This document shows positions 32,696-41,667 of a DNA stretch of 52,253 nucleotides, piece by piece. The position numbers and the translations under genes are program-made. Numbering within the stretch: the first letter of the stretch is position 1; each line of letters begins with the position of its first letter. The DNA comes from Bacillota bacterium (lineage in GTDB: Bacteria; Bacillota; Clostridia; Lachnospirales; Lachnospiraceae): NCBI GenBank assembly GCA_023437715.1, contig JAEZFK010000069.1, positions 1 to 52,253 of the forward strand, read 5' to 3'. The notes beneath the pieces are model-generated. The model had not been told where the DNA came from. It ran no database searches and worked only from the letters and a program-made list of their open reading frames with translations.

Positions 32696-33589
32696 ATGGA
32701 AAAGGAAAGACGAACCGTATCACAAAGCGTAAAAGACAGAAGGCTCGGGCTTCTTTTAATGATTCCTATTGTTATAGTAATATTTATAATTACGGGATTG
32801 CCGTTTTTGCGCGCATTATATTGGAGCTTTACAGATAAGGTAATTGGTTCCAGGGAACATTTTATTTTCCTTGATAACTACGTGAATCTGTTTTCCGATA
32901 CCGTATACTGGAAATCGTTAAGAAACACCTCGGTTTATACCCTGGGCTGTGTTGCTGTGAAATTGCTGGTGGGTCTTTTGTGGGCTGTTTTGCTGAACCA
33001 GAGCTTTAAGGGAAAGGCCTTTTTCAGAACCGCCCTGCTGATTCCCTGGGCTCTGCCCGGCATGGTTGCGGCAATGACCTTCCGGTGGATGTATGACAGC
33101 ACCTACGGGATCATTAACAGTATTTTAATCAATTTAGGAATCGTATCCCTTCCTATCGCCTGGCTGTCAAACCCCAGGATCGTATTATTTTCCGCAATGA
33201 TTGTCAACATATGGAGGGGAGTGCCTTTCTTCATGTTCAGTATTTTAGGGGAGATGCAGACCCTGGACAGACAGGTTTATGAGGCGGCCACAGTGGATGG
33301 AGCGGGCATTTTCAAACAATTCCGGTATATCACAATTCCATCCATATCAAATGTCCTTAAAGTGACCGTATTGCTTTCCACCATATGGACCTTTAATGAT
33401 TTTGAAAATGTATGGCTGGTAACAGGCGGCGGCCCCTTATACGCTTCCAGCGTTATTTCTACCTATACTTATGATATGGCTTTTATACAGAATTCCTTTG
33501 GGCGGGCCCTGTCTGTGGCGGCTTCTGTGATTCCCATATTAATTGTGATTATGGTATTTTTCTCGAGAATTGCCAAAAAAGATGAATAG
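32696..33589 (+). CDS. ABC transporter permease, MalF/UgpA type
   Basis: A 297-residue six-helix inner-membrane permease. The first helix is LGLLLMIPIVIVIFIITGLPFL, and the conserved EAA loop reads YEAATVDGAGIFKQFRYITIP, where the ATPase docks. ATG 32696 follows an AAGGAG site eight bases upstream; in-frame TTG 32678 is unlikely. It forms a heterodimer with the next gene product. No ATP-binding subunit is encoded in the operon, so a shared MsmK/UgpC-type ATPase from elsewhere would be needed. Confidence 0.93.
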   Translation: MEKERRTVSQSVKDRRLGLLLMIPIVIVIFIITGLPFLRALYWSFTDKVIGSREHFIFLDNYVNLFSDTVYWKSLRNTSVYTLGCVAVKLLVGLLWAVLLNQSFKGKAFFRTALLIPWALPGMVAAMTFRWMYDSTYGIINSILINLGIVSLPIAWLSNPRIVLFSAMIVNIWRGVPFFMFSILGEMQTLDRQVYEAATVDGAGIFKQFRYITIPSISNVLKVTVLLSTIWTFNDFENVWLVTGGGPLYASSVISTYTYDMAFIQNSFGRALSVAASVIPILIVIMVFFSRIAKKDE

Positions 33590-33603
33590 GAGGGGTGCCG
33601 GTT

Positions 33604-34443
33604 ATGATTTCAAAAAAGCGGAAAAGAACGGTGAAGCTGGCTGTTACATATTTCATTCTGGTCCTCGGGCTTTTGTGGACCCTATTCCCCATATACTGGA
33701 TGGTCAAGTCCTCCCTTACGGTGGACAATGAGATGTATAAGGCAAGGCCGTCCCTGTTTCATTTTACATCCACGGCTTCTCATTATACGGACTTAATCAA
33801 AAATGCCGGCTTTCTGGTCAACATCAGAAACAGCCTGGTCATTGCCCTGATCACCACGGCGGTCAGCCTGCTGATCAGCATTTTCGGTTCCTATGCCATG
33901 ACCCGGTTAAAATATCCGGGAAGAAGATTTTTCAGCGGTGCGGTAATTATTTCTTATCTGCTGCCTACCGCAGTTATGTTTATTCCAATGTACATTTTTG
34001 TGAGCAAGCTGGGCCTGGCCGGTACAAGGTGGGCAATGCTGGTCATTTATCCCACCTTTGTGGTTCCATACTGCTGCTACATGCTCAGAAGCTATTTCAG
34101 TTCCATTCCCTACGCCCTTGAGGAAGCGGCCTTAATTGACGGCTGCACCAGACTTCAGACACTGAAAAATATCATTATTCCCATTGCGCTTCCGGGGATC
34201 GCGGTGGTTGCCACCTTCGCATTTACCATGTCATGGAATGAATATTTGTACGCCATGATTATGACCACCAGCCTTAAGGAGATGACCGCCACGGTGGCCA
34301 TTTCAAGCTGGAAGTACGGGGATATCATTAACTGGGGAAGAATTATGGCAGGCTGTGTGGTTGCGTCCGTGCCGGTTGTGATCATCTATATCATTGCCCA
34401 GAGCGCCCTGGTTTCGGGAAAGGCGGACGGCGGAGTGAAATAA
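33604..34443 (+). CDS. ABC transporter permease, MalG/UgpE type
   Basis: A 279-residue six-helix permease, partner of the preceding one. The EAA loop reads LEEAALIDGCTRLQTLKNIIIPIALPG. The N terminus (YFILVLGLLWTLFPIYWMVKSSL) is typical of the MalG group. ATG 33604 is used because GGAGGGG lies at a proper distance; GTG 33595 would touch the ribosome site. It is encoded 14 bases after the first permease and before the catabolic genes. Confidence 0.93.
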   Translation: MISKKRKRTVKLAVTYFILVLGLLWTLFPIYWMVKSSLTVDNEMYKARPSLFHFTSTASHYTDLIKNAGFLVNIRNSLVIALITTAVSLLISIFGSYAMTRLKYPGRRFFSGAVIISYLLPTAVMFIPMYIFVSKLGLAGTRWAMLVIYPTFVVPYCCYMLRSYFSSIPYALEEAALIDGCTRLQTLKNIIIPIALPGIAVVATFAFTMSWNEYLYAMIMTTSLKEMTATVAISSWKYGDIINWGRIMAGCVVASVPVVIIYIIAQSALVSGKADGGVK

Positions 34444-34495
34444 AAGTTAAAAAGGGAAAAATTTGTGCCGCTGTAAGCGGGAAAGCGAGGAAATG

Positions 34496-35866
34496 ATGGA
34501 GACATATGAAACTATTTTAGACAGGGTGAATACCAATTCAAGACCTTCTGAGCTGAAAATTACGGATTTAAGAGTGGTGGACATTGTAAATGCCCCCATG
34601 CACTGTACCATGGTTAAAATTTATACAAACCAGGGCATGGTGGGATACGGAGAGGTCAGGGACGGAGGGTCCAGGAATTTTGTTTTGGCCTTAAAAAGCA
34701 GAATCCTGGGTGAGAATCCCTGTAATATTGATAAAATTTTCAGAAGAATCAAGCAGTTCGGCGGTCATGCCAGGCAGGGCGGCGGTGTCTGCGCCATTGA
34801 GATGGCACTGTGGGACTTGGCCGGAAAAGCCTATGGCATACCGGTCTACCAGATGCTTGGCGGAAAGTTCCGGGATGGAGTGAGAGTATATGCGGACACG
34901 GATGTAGAGGGAAAGCATACCGGAAAGGAAATGGGTGCAGCCTTAAAGGCCAGAATGGACAAAGGCTTTACATTTCTTAAAATGGATTTGGGCATTGACC
35001 TTTTATATGGAGAGCCGGGGGCCCTCAATGCACCCCTTGGCTTTATAAAGGAATTAAGAGAGTCTTCGGAACTCTACAGCGCGGTCAGAAGAAATTTAAG
35101 TGAAGAGGAGCAGATGAAGAGAAACCGTTGGTATGACAGCCAGAACATTCCTCATTCCTTTACCGGCATACAGGTGACGGAACACGGCTATGACATATTG
35201 GAGCAGTATGTAAAAGATGTAAGGGAAGTGATCGGTTATGAGATCCCCTTAGCCATTGACCACTTTGGACATATTGGGGTGGAATCCTGCATCAGGCTTG
35301 CCAGGCGGGTTGAGAAATACAACATTGCCTGGATGGAGGATATGATCCCCTGGCAGCTGACCGACCAGTATGTCCGTCTGAGACAGTCCACATCCGTGCC
35401 GATCTGTACCGGAGAAGACATTTATCTGAAAGAGAACTTTAAGCCGTTGCTGGAAAAGGGCGGAGTTTCCGTCATACATCCGGATATCCTGACGGTAGGC
35501 GGGGTTCTGGAGCTGAAGAAGGTGGGAGATATGGCGGAGGATTACGGCGTGGCAATGGCCATTCATATGGCGGAGACGCCGATTTCCGCCCTGGCGGCAG
35601 CTCATGTGGCAGCAGCTACACAAAACTTCCTGGCACTGGAATTCCACTCGGTGGATGTGCCCTGGTGGGAGAACCTGGTTAAGAGGAACGTAAGCGGTCC
35701 CATTGTGGATGACGGATATATTAAGCTGCCGGATCTGCCCGGCTTTGGAATTGAAGAATTAAACGACGAGGTGATCCGGGAACATCTGCATCCCGATTAT
35801 CCGGGAATGTGGCTGCCGACAACGGAATGGGACGGGGATTATTCCCATGACAGATGCTGGAGCTGA
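34496..35866 (+). CDS. Enolase-superfamily (mandelate racemase/muconate lactonizing type) sugar-acid dehydratase
   Basis: A 456-residue enzyme of the MR/MLE group. The N-terminal capping domain (LRVVDIVNAPMHCTMVKIYTNQG) is followed by the barrel, with FLKMDLG at strand 2, metal-ligand-type acids in AIDHFGHIG, WMEDMIP and CTGEDIYL, and a late His in AIHMAETP. The order of acids resembles mannonate/galactonate-type dehydratases more than racemases. An unusual insert of about 70 residues follows strand 2. It would abstract an alpha proton from a sugar acid and remove water to give a 2-keto-3-deoxy acid. The substrate is unknown. It lies between the transporter and an aldolase-like gene. Confidence 0.88.
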   Translation: METYETILDRVNTNSRPSELKITDLRVVDIVNAPMHCTMVKIYTNQGMVGYGEVRDGGSRNFVLALKSRILGENPCNIDKIFRRIKQFGGHARQGGGVCAIEMALWDLAGKAYGIPVYQMLGGKFRDGVRVYADTDVEGKHTGKEMGAALKARMDKGFTFLKMDLGIDLLYGEPGALNAPLGFIKELRESSELYSAVRRNLSEEEQMKRNRWYDSQNIPHSFTGIQVTEHGYDILEQYVKDVREVIGYEIPLAIDHFGHIGVESCIRLARRVEKYNIAWMEDMIPWQLTDQYVRLRQSTSVPICTGEDIYLKENFKPLLEKGGVSVIHPDILTVGGVLELKKVGDMAEDYGVAMAIHMAETPISALAAAHVAAATQNFLALEFHSVDVPWWENLVKRNVSGPIVDDGYIKLPDLPGFGIEELNDEVIREHLHPDYPGMWLPTTEWDGDYSHDRCWS

Positions 35867-35911
35867 GATTTTCCCCGTCTGATAAAAAAAGGAAAGAGAG
35901 GATATGAAATC

Positions 35912-36793
35912 ATGCACTTTAATGTAAAGGAAGATGTCATACAATTGACCTCAAAATGGGAAGGAGAGAGGCTTCCGGACGGACGCCCCAGGGTTTCCGA
36001 TGAGGATCTGGACGCCCTTAAGAAGCTGACCCTGGAAGAAATATGGTTTCCCCTTTACAACGCCGGTTACTTGAATCAGTTTGAGGAAAAGCTTTACCGG
36101 TTACATAGCGACAGAAAGCTGGTGGGCAGAGCTGTGACGGCTTCCTTTATTCCTGCAAGGCCGGATCTGGAGGAAACGGTGAAAGAGATTGGAAGGTCGG
36201 AAGGAAGAAAGGGCACCTGCAACCAGTGGGTGATCGACATCCTGTATGACGGGGATGTGGTTGTGGCTGATATGTATGATAAAATCTATGAAGGGACGTT
36301 TGTAGGCGGAAATCTTTCCACGGCAATAAGAAACAAGACCAAAACAGGAGGCGCTGTTATCTGGGGCGGCATCAGGGATTTGGAACAGATTGAAAAAATT
36401 GACGGGCTGCAGCTTTATTACAGGGGAGTTGATCCCTCGCCCATCAGGAATTTTGTCATGAACGGGTTTAACACGCCGGTTAAAATCGGCTGTGCCGTAT
36501 GCCTGCCGGGAGACGTCGTATATGGATACGGGGGAGGCGTGATATTCATTCCCTGCCATCAGGTAAAGATGGTCATTGCAGAGGCGAAGAAATTACATGC
36601 GAAAGATCTTTTCGGCTTTGATATGATTAAGAAAGGCGTTTACACCACCGCAGACATTGACGTGGATGTCTGGTCCGTTGACATGATGGACAGAATGGTT
36701 GACTTCATCCAAAGTGATCCAAGGGCCCAGGAGTTCCGCTGCCTGGAGTGGTCAAGGGAGTATGAAAAAGCAAGGGCCGGGATTGGAATTTAA
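35912..36793 (+). CDS. RraA-family (HMG/CHA aldolase-like) protein
   Basis: A 293-residue RraA-like protein. The conserved core VWADMYDKIYEG-like region (VVVADMYDKIYEGTFVGGNLSTAI), then GGAVIWGGIRDLEQIEKI with the Gly-Gly-Ile-Arg-Asp motif, and YGYGGGVIFIPCHQ match the RraA/4-hydroxy-4-methyl-2-oxoglutarate aldolase fold. It is longer than classical RraA (about 160). In catabolic operons the family acts as metal-dependent pyruvate aldolases. Next to the dehydratase it probably cleaves the 2-keto-3-deoxy acid into pyruvate and an aldehyde. This is inference; a hydratase or decarboxylase role is possible. Confidence 0.85.
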   Translation: MHFNVKEDVIQLTSKWEGERLPDGRPRVSDEDLDALKKLTLEEIWFPLYNAGYLNQFEEKLYRLHSDRKLVGRAVTASFIPARPDLEETVKEIGRSEGRKGTCNQWVIDILYDGDVVVADMYDKIYEGTFVGGNLSTAIRNKTKTGGAVIWGGIRDLEQIEKIDGLQLYYRGVDPSPIRNFVMNGFNTPVKIGCAVCLPGDVVYGYGGGVIFIPCHQVKMVIAEAKKLHAKDLFGFDMIKKGVYTTADIDVDVWSVDMMDRMVDFIQSDPRAQEFRCLEWSREYEKARAGIGI

Positions 36794-36800
36794 GGAGAGA

Positions 36801-36824
36801 GGCGGGGGCTGAAAGGCCTCCGCC
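36801..36824. terminator. Hairpin at the end of the sugar-acid operon
   Basis: A GC-rich stem (36801-36810 with 36815-36824) with a GAAA loop lies between the convergent RraA-like and dinB genes. There is no T tract, so termination efficiency is uncertain. Confidence 0.5.
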
Positions 36825-36834
36825 ATCCTCCAAA

Positions 36835-38079
36835 TCACCGGTGCAGATGCTTCCCCTTGCTGGCCGCATGGTCCACAAGGGAATCCTTTTTTAAAAAGCT
36901 GGCCCTTTTTACGCTGTCGGTTCCGAATTTGTCCCGGATATGGTCCACCGCCTTTTCCATTTCTTTCATCTTACGGGCCTGCTCCGACTCAAAAAGATTC
37001 ATCTGGTAAAATCCATCCTCTGTGATTTTAGTGGCCCGGACCCCAAGAAGGCGCAGAGGGGTGCGGTCCCAGAACTCCGTTAACAGCCTGCAGGCGTTCT
37101 CGTAAATGACGGTGGTGGAATCCGTAGGGGCATTCAAGGTCATCTGGTGGGACTGGGAGCGGAAGTCCCAGTCCTTGATCTCCACGCAGACGCAGTCGCA
37201 CAGGACCCGGTCCGACCGGAGCCTGGCTCCTACAGTCTCGCTTAGGGATAAAAGAACCTGACAGGCGGTGTCAAAGTCTTCCACATCATGGGACAGGGTA
37301 GTGCTGTTTCCGTAGCCCTTGTTTAAGGGCTCCCGTTCCTCTACCGGAGATAAGTCAATGCCCCGGGCGTATCCGTGGATCAAAACCGCATACTTTTCTC
37401 CCAGGAGAGGCTTTAGGTGATCCACCTTGCAGGCGGCCAGCTCCCCGATGGTGTGAATGCCGATGCTCTCCAGCTTTTTCTGGGCGGAATGGCCTACAAA
37501 AAACAGTTCCCGGATGGGAAGCGGCCACATCTTTGCAGGGATTTCGTCGGGAAACAGGGTATGGCAGAGATTGGGCTTTTTAAAATCAGAGGCCATCTTT
37601 GCCAGCAGCTTGTTGGGGGCCAGGCCGATGTTGACCGTGAAGCCCAGCTCCTGAAAAACCCTTTCCCGTATGCGGTTTGCCACCTCTAAGGGCGGGCCGA
37701 AGAGATGGATGGTGGAGGTCATGTCCAGAAAGGCCTCGTCAATGCTGAACTTTTCAATATCAGGGGTATAATCGGATAAAAGGGTCATCATTCTGTGGGA
37801 GTATTCATTATATATTTCAAAACGGGCGGGAACAACGGTTAAGGACGGACATTTGCGGAGGGCCTGGACAATGGGTTCGCCGGTGGTAATCCCGTATTTT
37901 TTTGCAGGTGTGGATTTGGCAAGGACGATTCCATGCCTTGAGGCCGCATCGCCGCCTACTGCCGAGGGAATGGACCGCAGATCCAGCGCCTTAGGGTCAT
38001 TTCTTAAACGGTCCACGGATTCCCAGCTTAAGTATGCAGAATTTACGTCAATGTGAAAAACCAAAGGTTCCGGTGTCAT
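36835..38079 (-). CDS. dinB: DNA polymerase IV (Y-family)
   Basis: A 414-residue translesion polymerase. The N-terminal FHIDVNSAYLSWESV carries the first metal-binding Asp; VGGDAASRHGIVLAKS and FSIDEAFLDMT supply the fingers and the second acidic site. The thumb HhH region (ELFFVGHSAQKKLESIGIHTIGEL) and the little-finger domain follow. An AAAGGAGG site sits seven bases before the ATG. It is a single gene convergent with the sugar-acid operon. It bypasses damaged bases in stressed cells. Confidence 0.94.
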   Translation of the reverse strand: MTPEPLVFHIDVNSAYLSWESVDRLRNDPKALDLRSIPSAVGGDAASRHGIVLAKSTPAKKYGITTGEPIVQALRKCPSLTVVPARFEIYNEYSHRMMTLLSDYTPDIEKFSIDEAFLDMTSTIHLFGPPLEVANRIRERVFQELGFTVNIGLAPNKLLAKMASDFKKPNLCHTLFPDEIPAKMWPLPIRELFFVGHSAQKKLESIGIHTIGELAACKVDHLKPLLGEKYAVLIHGYARGIDLSPVEEREPLNKGYGNSTTLSHDVEDFDTACQVLLSLSETVGARLRSDRVLCDCVCVEIKDWDFRSQSHQMTLNAPTDSTTVIYENACRLLTEFWDRTPLRLLGVRATKITEDGFYQMNLFESEQARKMKEMEKAVDHIRDKFGTDSVKRASFLKKDSLVDHAASKGKHLHR

Positions 38080-38190
38080 GAGAGCCCCTCCTTTCTGATT
38101 CTATTATAACGAATGTATGTTCGGAAAGTAAAGGGAATAATTAAAAAAATTTCGGAATAGGATAAAATAAATTCATGGGGAGGCTCTTTC

Positions 38191-39513
38191 ATGAGGTATG
38201 CCATAGGAATGCTGCTGGCAGTGGCAATCTTTGCCCTGCTTATGGAAATGAGCCCGGCTTCGGTCAAACCGGTGGAAAATAAGACCGTATATGAGGAAAC
38301 GGAAAAGAAAGAAGTGACAGGAGAAAAGGACGTATCGATTCAGACAAAAGATGAATTAAATCTCTATGCCCAGTCGGCAGTTTTAATGGATGCCTCTACC
38401 GGACGCGTTTTATATGGAAAGAATGAAAATCTGGCCCGCCCTATGGCCAGCACCACGAAAATCATGACCTGTATCCTGGCCCTGGAACATGGAAATCTTT
38501 CCGACACGGTGACGGCCAGCCAGAATGCGGCCTCCCAGCCCAAGGTCCATCTGGGGGTTTATGAAGGGGAGACGTTTTTGCTCAAGGACTTACTCTACAG
38601 CCTGATGCTGGAATCCCACAACGATGCGGCCATGATGATTGCGGAGCACATTGGAGGAAGCAGGGAAGGCTTTGCAGAGCTCATGAACCAGAAAGCCAGG
38701 GACTTAGGCTGCACGGATACATATTTTATTACGCCCAACGGACTGGACGCCAAGGAAGAAAAGGATGGACAGGTGAGGGAGCATTCCACCACGGCGGCGG
38801 ATCTGGCACGGATCATGGATTACTGCATCGGACAGTCTCCCAAGAAGAAGGAGTTTTTGGAGATCACAGGGACTCAGGACTATTTCTTTTCCGATCTGGA
38901 GAAAAAAAGGTCCTTTAACTGCATTAACCATAACTCGCTGCTGTCCATGATGAGCGGGGTGTTTTCCGGGAAAACAGGATTTACGGGAGGAGCCGGGTAT
39001 TCCTATGTGGGCGCTGCCCAGGATAACGGAAGAGTTTATACCATTGCCCTTTTGGGCTGCGGCTGGCCGCCCCATAAATCCTATAAATGGTCCGACGCCA
39101 GGAAGCTGTTTCAATACGGCATGGATAATTTCCATTACAGAGACGTTTATAAGGAACCGGCCCTGCCGGAGATTCCTGTAAAGGAAGGGATTCCCTCTTC
39201 CGGCCGTCTGGAGGACCCGGTGACGGTAGCCTGTGCCATCGGAGAAGGGGAGGAGAAAAGCTTAAATCTTCTTCTGGCCGACAACGAAGACGTTACGGTC
39301 AGCATGGAGCTTCCAAAGGAATTGACCGCTCCAGTGAAAAAGGGCCAGGCAGTGGGCTCTGTTATCTACCGCTTAAACGGGGATGTGGTAAAGACATATC
39401 CGGTCTGTCTGACGGAAGGATCCAGGCGGCTGACCAGGGTATGGTGCTTAAAGAATATATTAGTTAAATATTTATCAATGCCGGGCTTTGAGGAGGTGCT
39501 GGCCTCTATATAG
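38191..39513 (+). CDS. D-alanyl-D-alanine carboxypeptidase (peptidase S11, DacA/DacF-like)
   Basis: A 440-residue exported peptidase S11. A hydrophobic signal or anchor at residues 3-20 is followed by a linker and the catalytic domain: the SxxK motif STTK (Ser87-Lys90), the SxN motif SHN in LMLESHNDAAMMIA and the KTG motif in FSGKTGFTGGAG. The C-terminal beta domain (PKELTAPVKKGQAVGSVIYRLNGD) is present. It trims the terminal D-Ala of peptidoglycan outside the membrane. A GGGAGG site is eight bases upstream. No link to the neighbouring PTS locus is apparent. Confidence 0.93.
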   Translation: MRYAIGMLLAVAIFALLMEMSPASVKPVENKTVYEETEKKEVTGEKDVSIQTKDELNLYAQSAVLMDASTGRVLYGKNENLARPMASTTKIMTCILALEHGNLSDTVTASQNAASQPKVHLGVYEGETFLLKDLLYSLMLESHNDAAMMIAEHIGGSREGFAELMNQKARDLGCTDTYFITPNGLDAKEEKDGQVREHSTTAADLARIMDYCIGQSPKKKEFLEITGTQDYFFSDLEKKRSFNCINHNSLLSMMSGVFSGKTGFTGGAGYSYVGAAQDNGRVYTIALLGCGWPPHKSYKWSDARKLFQYGMDNFHYRDVYKEPALPEIPVKEGIPSSGRLEDPVTVACAIGEGEEKSLNLLLADNEDVTVSMELPKELTAPVKKGQAVGSVIYRLNGDVVKTYPVCLTEGSRRLTRVWCLKNILVKYLSMPGFEEVLASI

Positions 39514-39540
39514 CATTTTGCTTTTAAGGGAGAAAGGCGG

Positions 39541-39601
39541 GCGGAAAAAACAACAGCAGGATCAGGTATCAGGGGGAAAGTAAAAGCTTTCCCTGCTGTT
39601 G
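39541..39601 (-). terminator. Minus-strand terminator overlapping the end of the PTS activator gene
   Basis: Read on the minus strand, CAACAGCAGG (39601-39592) pairs with CCTGCTGTTG (39560-39551) and is followed by six T. The upstream arm is inside the coding region, so the stop codon lies in the hairpin loop. A second nested stem of GGGAAAG/CTTTCCC type is possible. Confidence 0.7.
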
Positions 39602-41523
39602 TATTTGGAGATAATATGAATGAAATCTTCGTAGCTTCTGGTCTGCTGTATGTCATGAATCATGCTGCGGTTTAAAAGCGATACGGATAGGGCTTCAAAA
39701 ATGGTGTTAAAGATCTGGCGGTCCCCTGCACTGAAGCACAGCATGATAACCAGGTGAACGGAATTATCATCCCATTCCACCGGCTCATCATTAATTAGGA
39801 TATACATGCAGGACTTGTTTTCACACATTTTCATGGTGTGGGGAATGGCAAAATTAATAAACGCAGTGGAAGAGAGCCTTTCCCGCTCTAAAATTGCAGC
39901 CTCAAAATTTTCATTGGAAAAGCCGGCCTTATACAGCTTTGAGCACATGTAATGGATGGTTTCCTCCTTTGACATTGGCCTTGCCAAGTGCTCATAAAAT
40001 TCCGGAAGTATGATCTTACGGATTTCCTTAAAGAAAAGCTGATGCTTCTTTTCCGCCTTGATCTGGGAAATGGCGCGCTCAATAATGGCCCCGTCTGCTG
40101 CAGCCATAAAGGGGTTGATGATAATGCTGGGTGTTTTCCTGCTTAGGTTTAAAGGAACTGTTGACAGGATTAAATCAGCGGCCGGATAGTGGTCAAGCTG
40201 CATTTCCGCTGTTGTGACGTCGGAAATAATGATTTCATTGTGAAAGCGCTCCATCAGCTTCTGGTGAAGCTCCAGGTTGATGTTGTAATAGGTAGGGCAG
40301 TTTAAAATGACGGTTATTCTGGACTCATAAGCGTGCTGGGTTTCCAGGGCATTTCCGATGTGCAGGGCAATATATGCAATTTCATCATCAATCATGGTGA
40401 TATGGGCCTTTTCCGCCAGGATGCTGCTTAAATTAACCGCTGCATCGTAAATCAGCGGACAGGAGGTTTTGATGGAATCCGTAAGAGGATTCCTGTTATA
40501 ATTCTTTGTTCTGGTCCTCAATAAAAGGCTTTTGATATGAAGCGCAAATCGGACCATGGATTCTGTATTTGTCAGTTCTATGCCATAATCGGCCAGCAGC
40601 ATGTGATTAATATCTTTCACAAGGCCCATGCATTCTCTGCCGATGTATTCCTCTAAATTTGTTTCATTGATTGTATCAACTGCAATGGAAGCGGCCCTGG
40701 TGTAAAACAGCAGGGAAAATTCAAAAATTTCACCCGGTTGGAAAGTAATCTGAAAATAATTTTCCAGCTTTTCCGCCAGGCTTTTTGCCATATCATAGAC
40801 ATGAGCCGGGATGAATGGCGGAAGCTCTGTCTTAATGCATTCCCCTGTCTGATTCAAATTCCGGTCTATTGCAATGATAATATGAAGCAGGATATTAAAT
40901 GCGGAAAAGTCATTTACATAATACCGGCCTTCCAGCAGTGTCTCATTCATGGCATCCAGCACATAATCAGCGTCAATATTATCGAAAGCATCCTGGATCA
41001 CATCCATATTGAAAAAGGCGGAATTTGATTCCTCGAATATAATGGAGCTTAACATTCTGCGCCTGTTCTTTTCGCTGCCCAGTATTTCAAGGGAATCACC
41101 GGATATGTTCAGCTCCAGATCGTACTGTCCCAGCTGGCGCCTGGTGCGCTTTAACACGGTTCGCAGGGTGGAAGTGCTGATAAACAGCGTGTCGCATAAG
41201 TCCAGGAAAGAAAGGGGCTTTTGGGACCGGAGCAGGTGGATTGCGATATAGGTGGACCGCTCCTTGTTGGATTGGGGAATGGGCGGAAGATTGTCGTTCA
41301 TGGCATTGGCTGCCACCTCCGTATTGATCCGGTATCCGTTTGATGAGGAGGTGATGAGATTCGCATAAATGGTGTTCAGCTCGGAGACATAGTTTTTAAC
41401 CGTCCGCACAGAAACATCCAGTTCTGCGGCCAGTTCCGATGATGTGACCCATTTTTTTGATTCCAACAAGAATTTTATCAATTGCATGCATTTTTCGTTC
41501 ATAACTTCATTATATTCTTCCAT
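39562..41523 (-). CDS. PRD-domain transcriptional activator with EIIB-like and EIIA domains (BglG/MtlR-type)
   Basis: A 653-residue PTS-regulated activator. An N-terminal helix-turn-helix (VTSSELAAELDVSVRTVKNYV) and a second one (FISTSTLRTVLKRTRRQL) precede two PRD domains with His in NILLHIIIAIDRN and in DEIAYIALHIGNALE. An EIIB-like segment (ESRITVILNCPTYYN) and a C-terminal fructose/mannitol-type EIIA with His in INFAIPHTMKMCENK follow. It is divergent from the HPr-EIIB-EIIC-EIIA-GH1 genes and should switch them on when its PRDs are phosphorylated according to sugar supply. The start at 41523 has no strong ribosome site; ATG 41502 is an alternative. Confidence 0.9.
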   Translation of the reverse strand: MEEYNEVMNEKCMQLIKFLLESKKWVTSSELAAELDVSVRTVKNYVSELNTIYANLITSSSNGYRINTEVAANAMNDNLPPIPQSNKERSTYIAIHLLRSQKPLSFLDLCDTLFISTSTLRTVLKRTRRQLGQYDLELNISGDSLEILGSEKNRRRMLSSIIFEESNSAFFNMDVIQDAFDNIDADYVLDAMNETLLEGRYYVNDFSAFNILLHIIIAIDRNLNQTGECIKTELPPFIPAHVYDMAKSLAEKLENYFQITFQPGEIFEFSLLFYTRAASIAVDTINETNLEEYIGRECMGLVKDINHMLLADYGIELTNTESMVRFALHIKSLLLRTRTKNYNRNPLTDSIKTSCPLIYDAAVNLSSILAEKAHITMIDDEIAYIALHIGNALETQHAYESRITVILNCPTYYNINLELHQKLMERFHNEIIISDVTTAEMQLDHYPAADLILSTVPLNLSRKTPSIIINPFMAAADGAIIERAISQIKAEKKHQLFFKEIRKIILPEFYEHLARPMSKEETIHYMCSKLYKAGFSNENFEAAILERERLSSTAFINFAIPHTMKMCENKSCMYILINDEPVEWDDNSVHLVIMLCFSAGDRQIFNTIFEALSVSLLNRSMIHDIQQTRSYEDFIHIISKYNSRESFYFPPDT

Positions 41524-41577
41524 ACTGTTATAGTCAATTTCTACTTTGCTCCTGACGGGACAGGCTTTTGCACAGGG

Positions 41578-41623
41578 AGGGTGAAAAAGAAAGTTTGACT
41601 AAGAATAGGTTTATCTGCATAAT
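41578..41623 (+). promoter_or_regulatory. Promoter P1 of the PTS locus with conserved upstream motif
   Basis: AGGGTGAAAAAG (41578-41589), three bases, then GTTTGAC (41593-41599). It contains the -35 TTGACT (41595-41600), and CATAAT (41618-41623) follows after 17 bases. The same motif recurs at 42021. Confidence 0.75.
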
Positions 41624-41667
41624 TGATTTGATTAAGTTCTGCCGGGAAGTATGGAAAGGAAGAGAGT

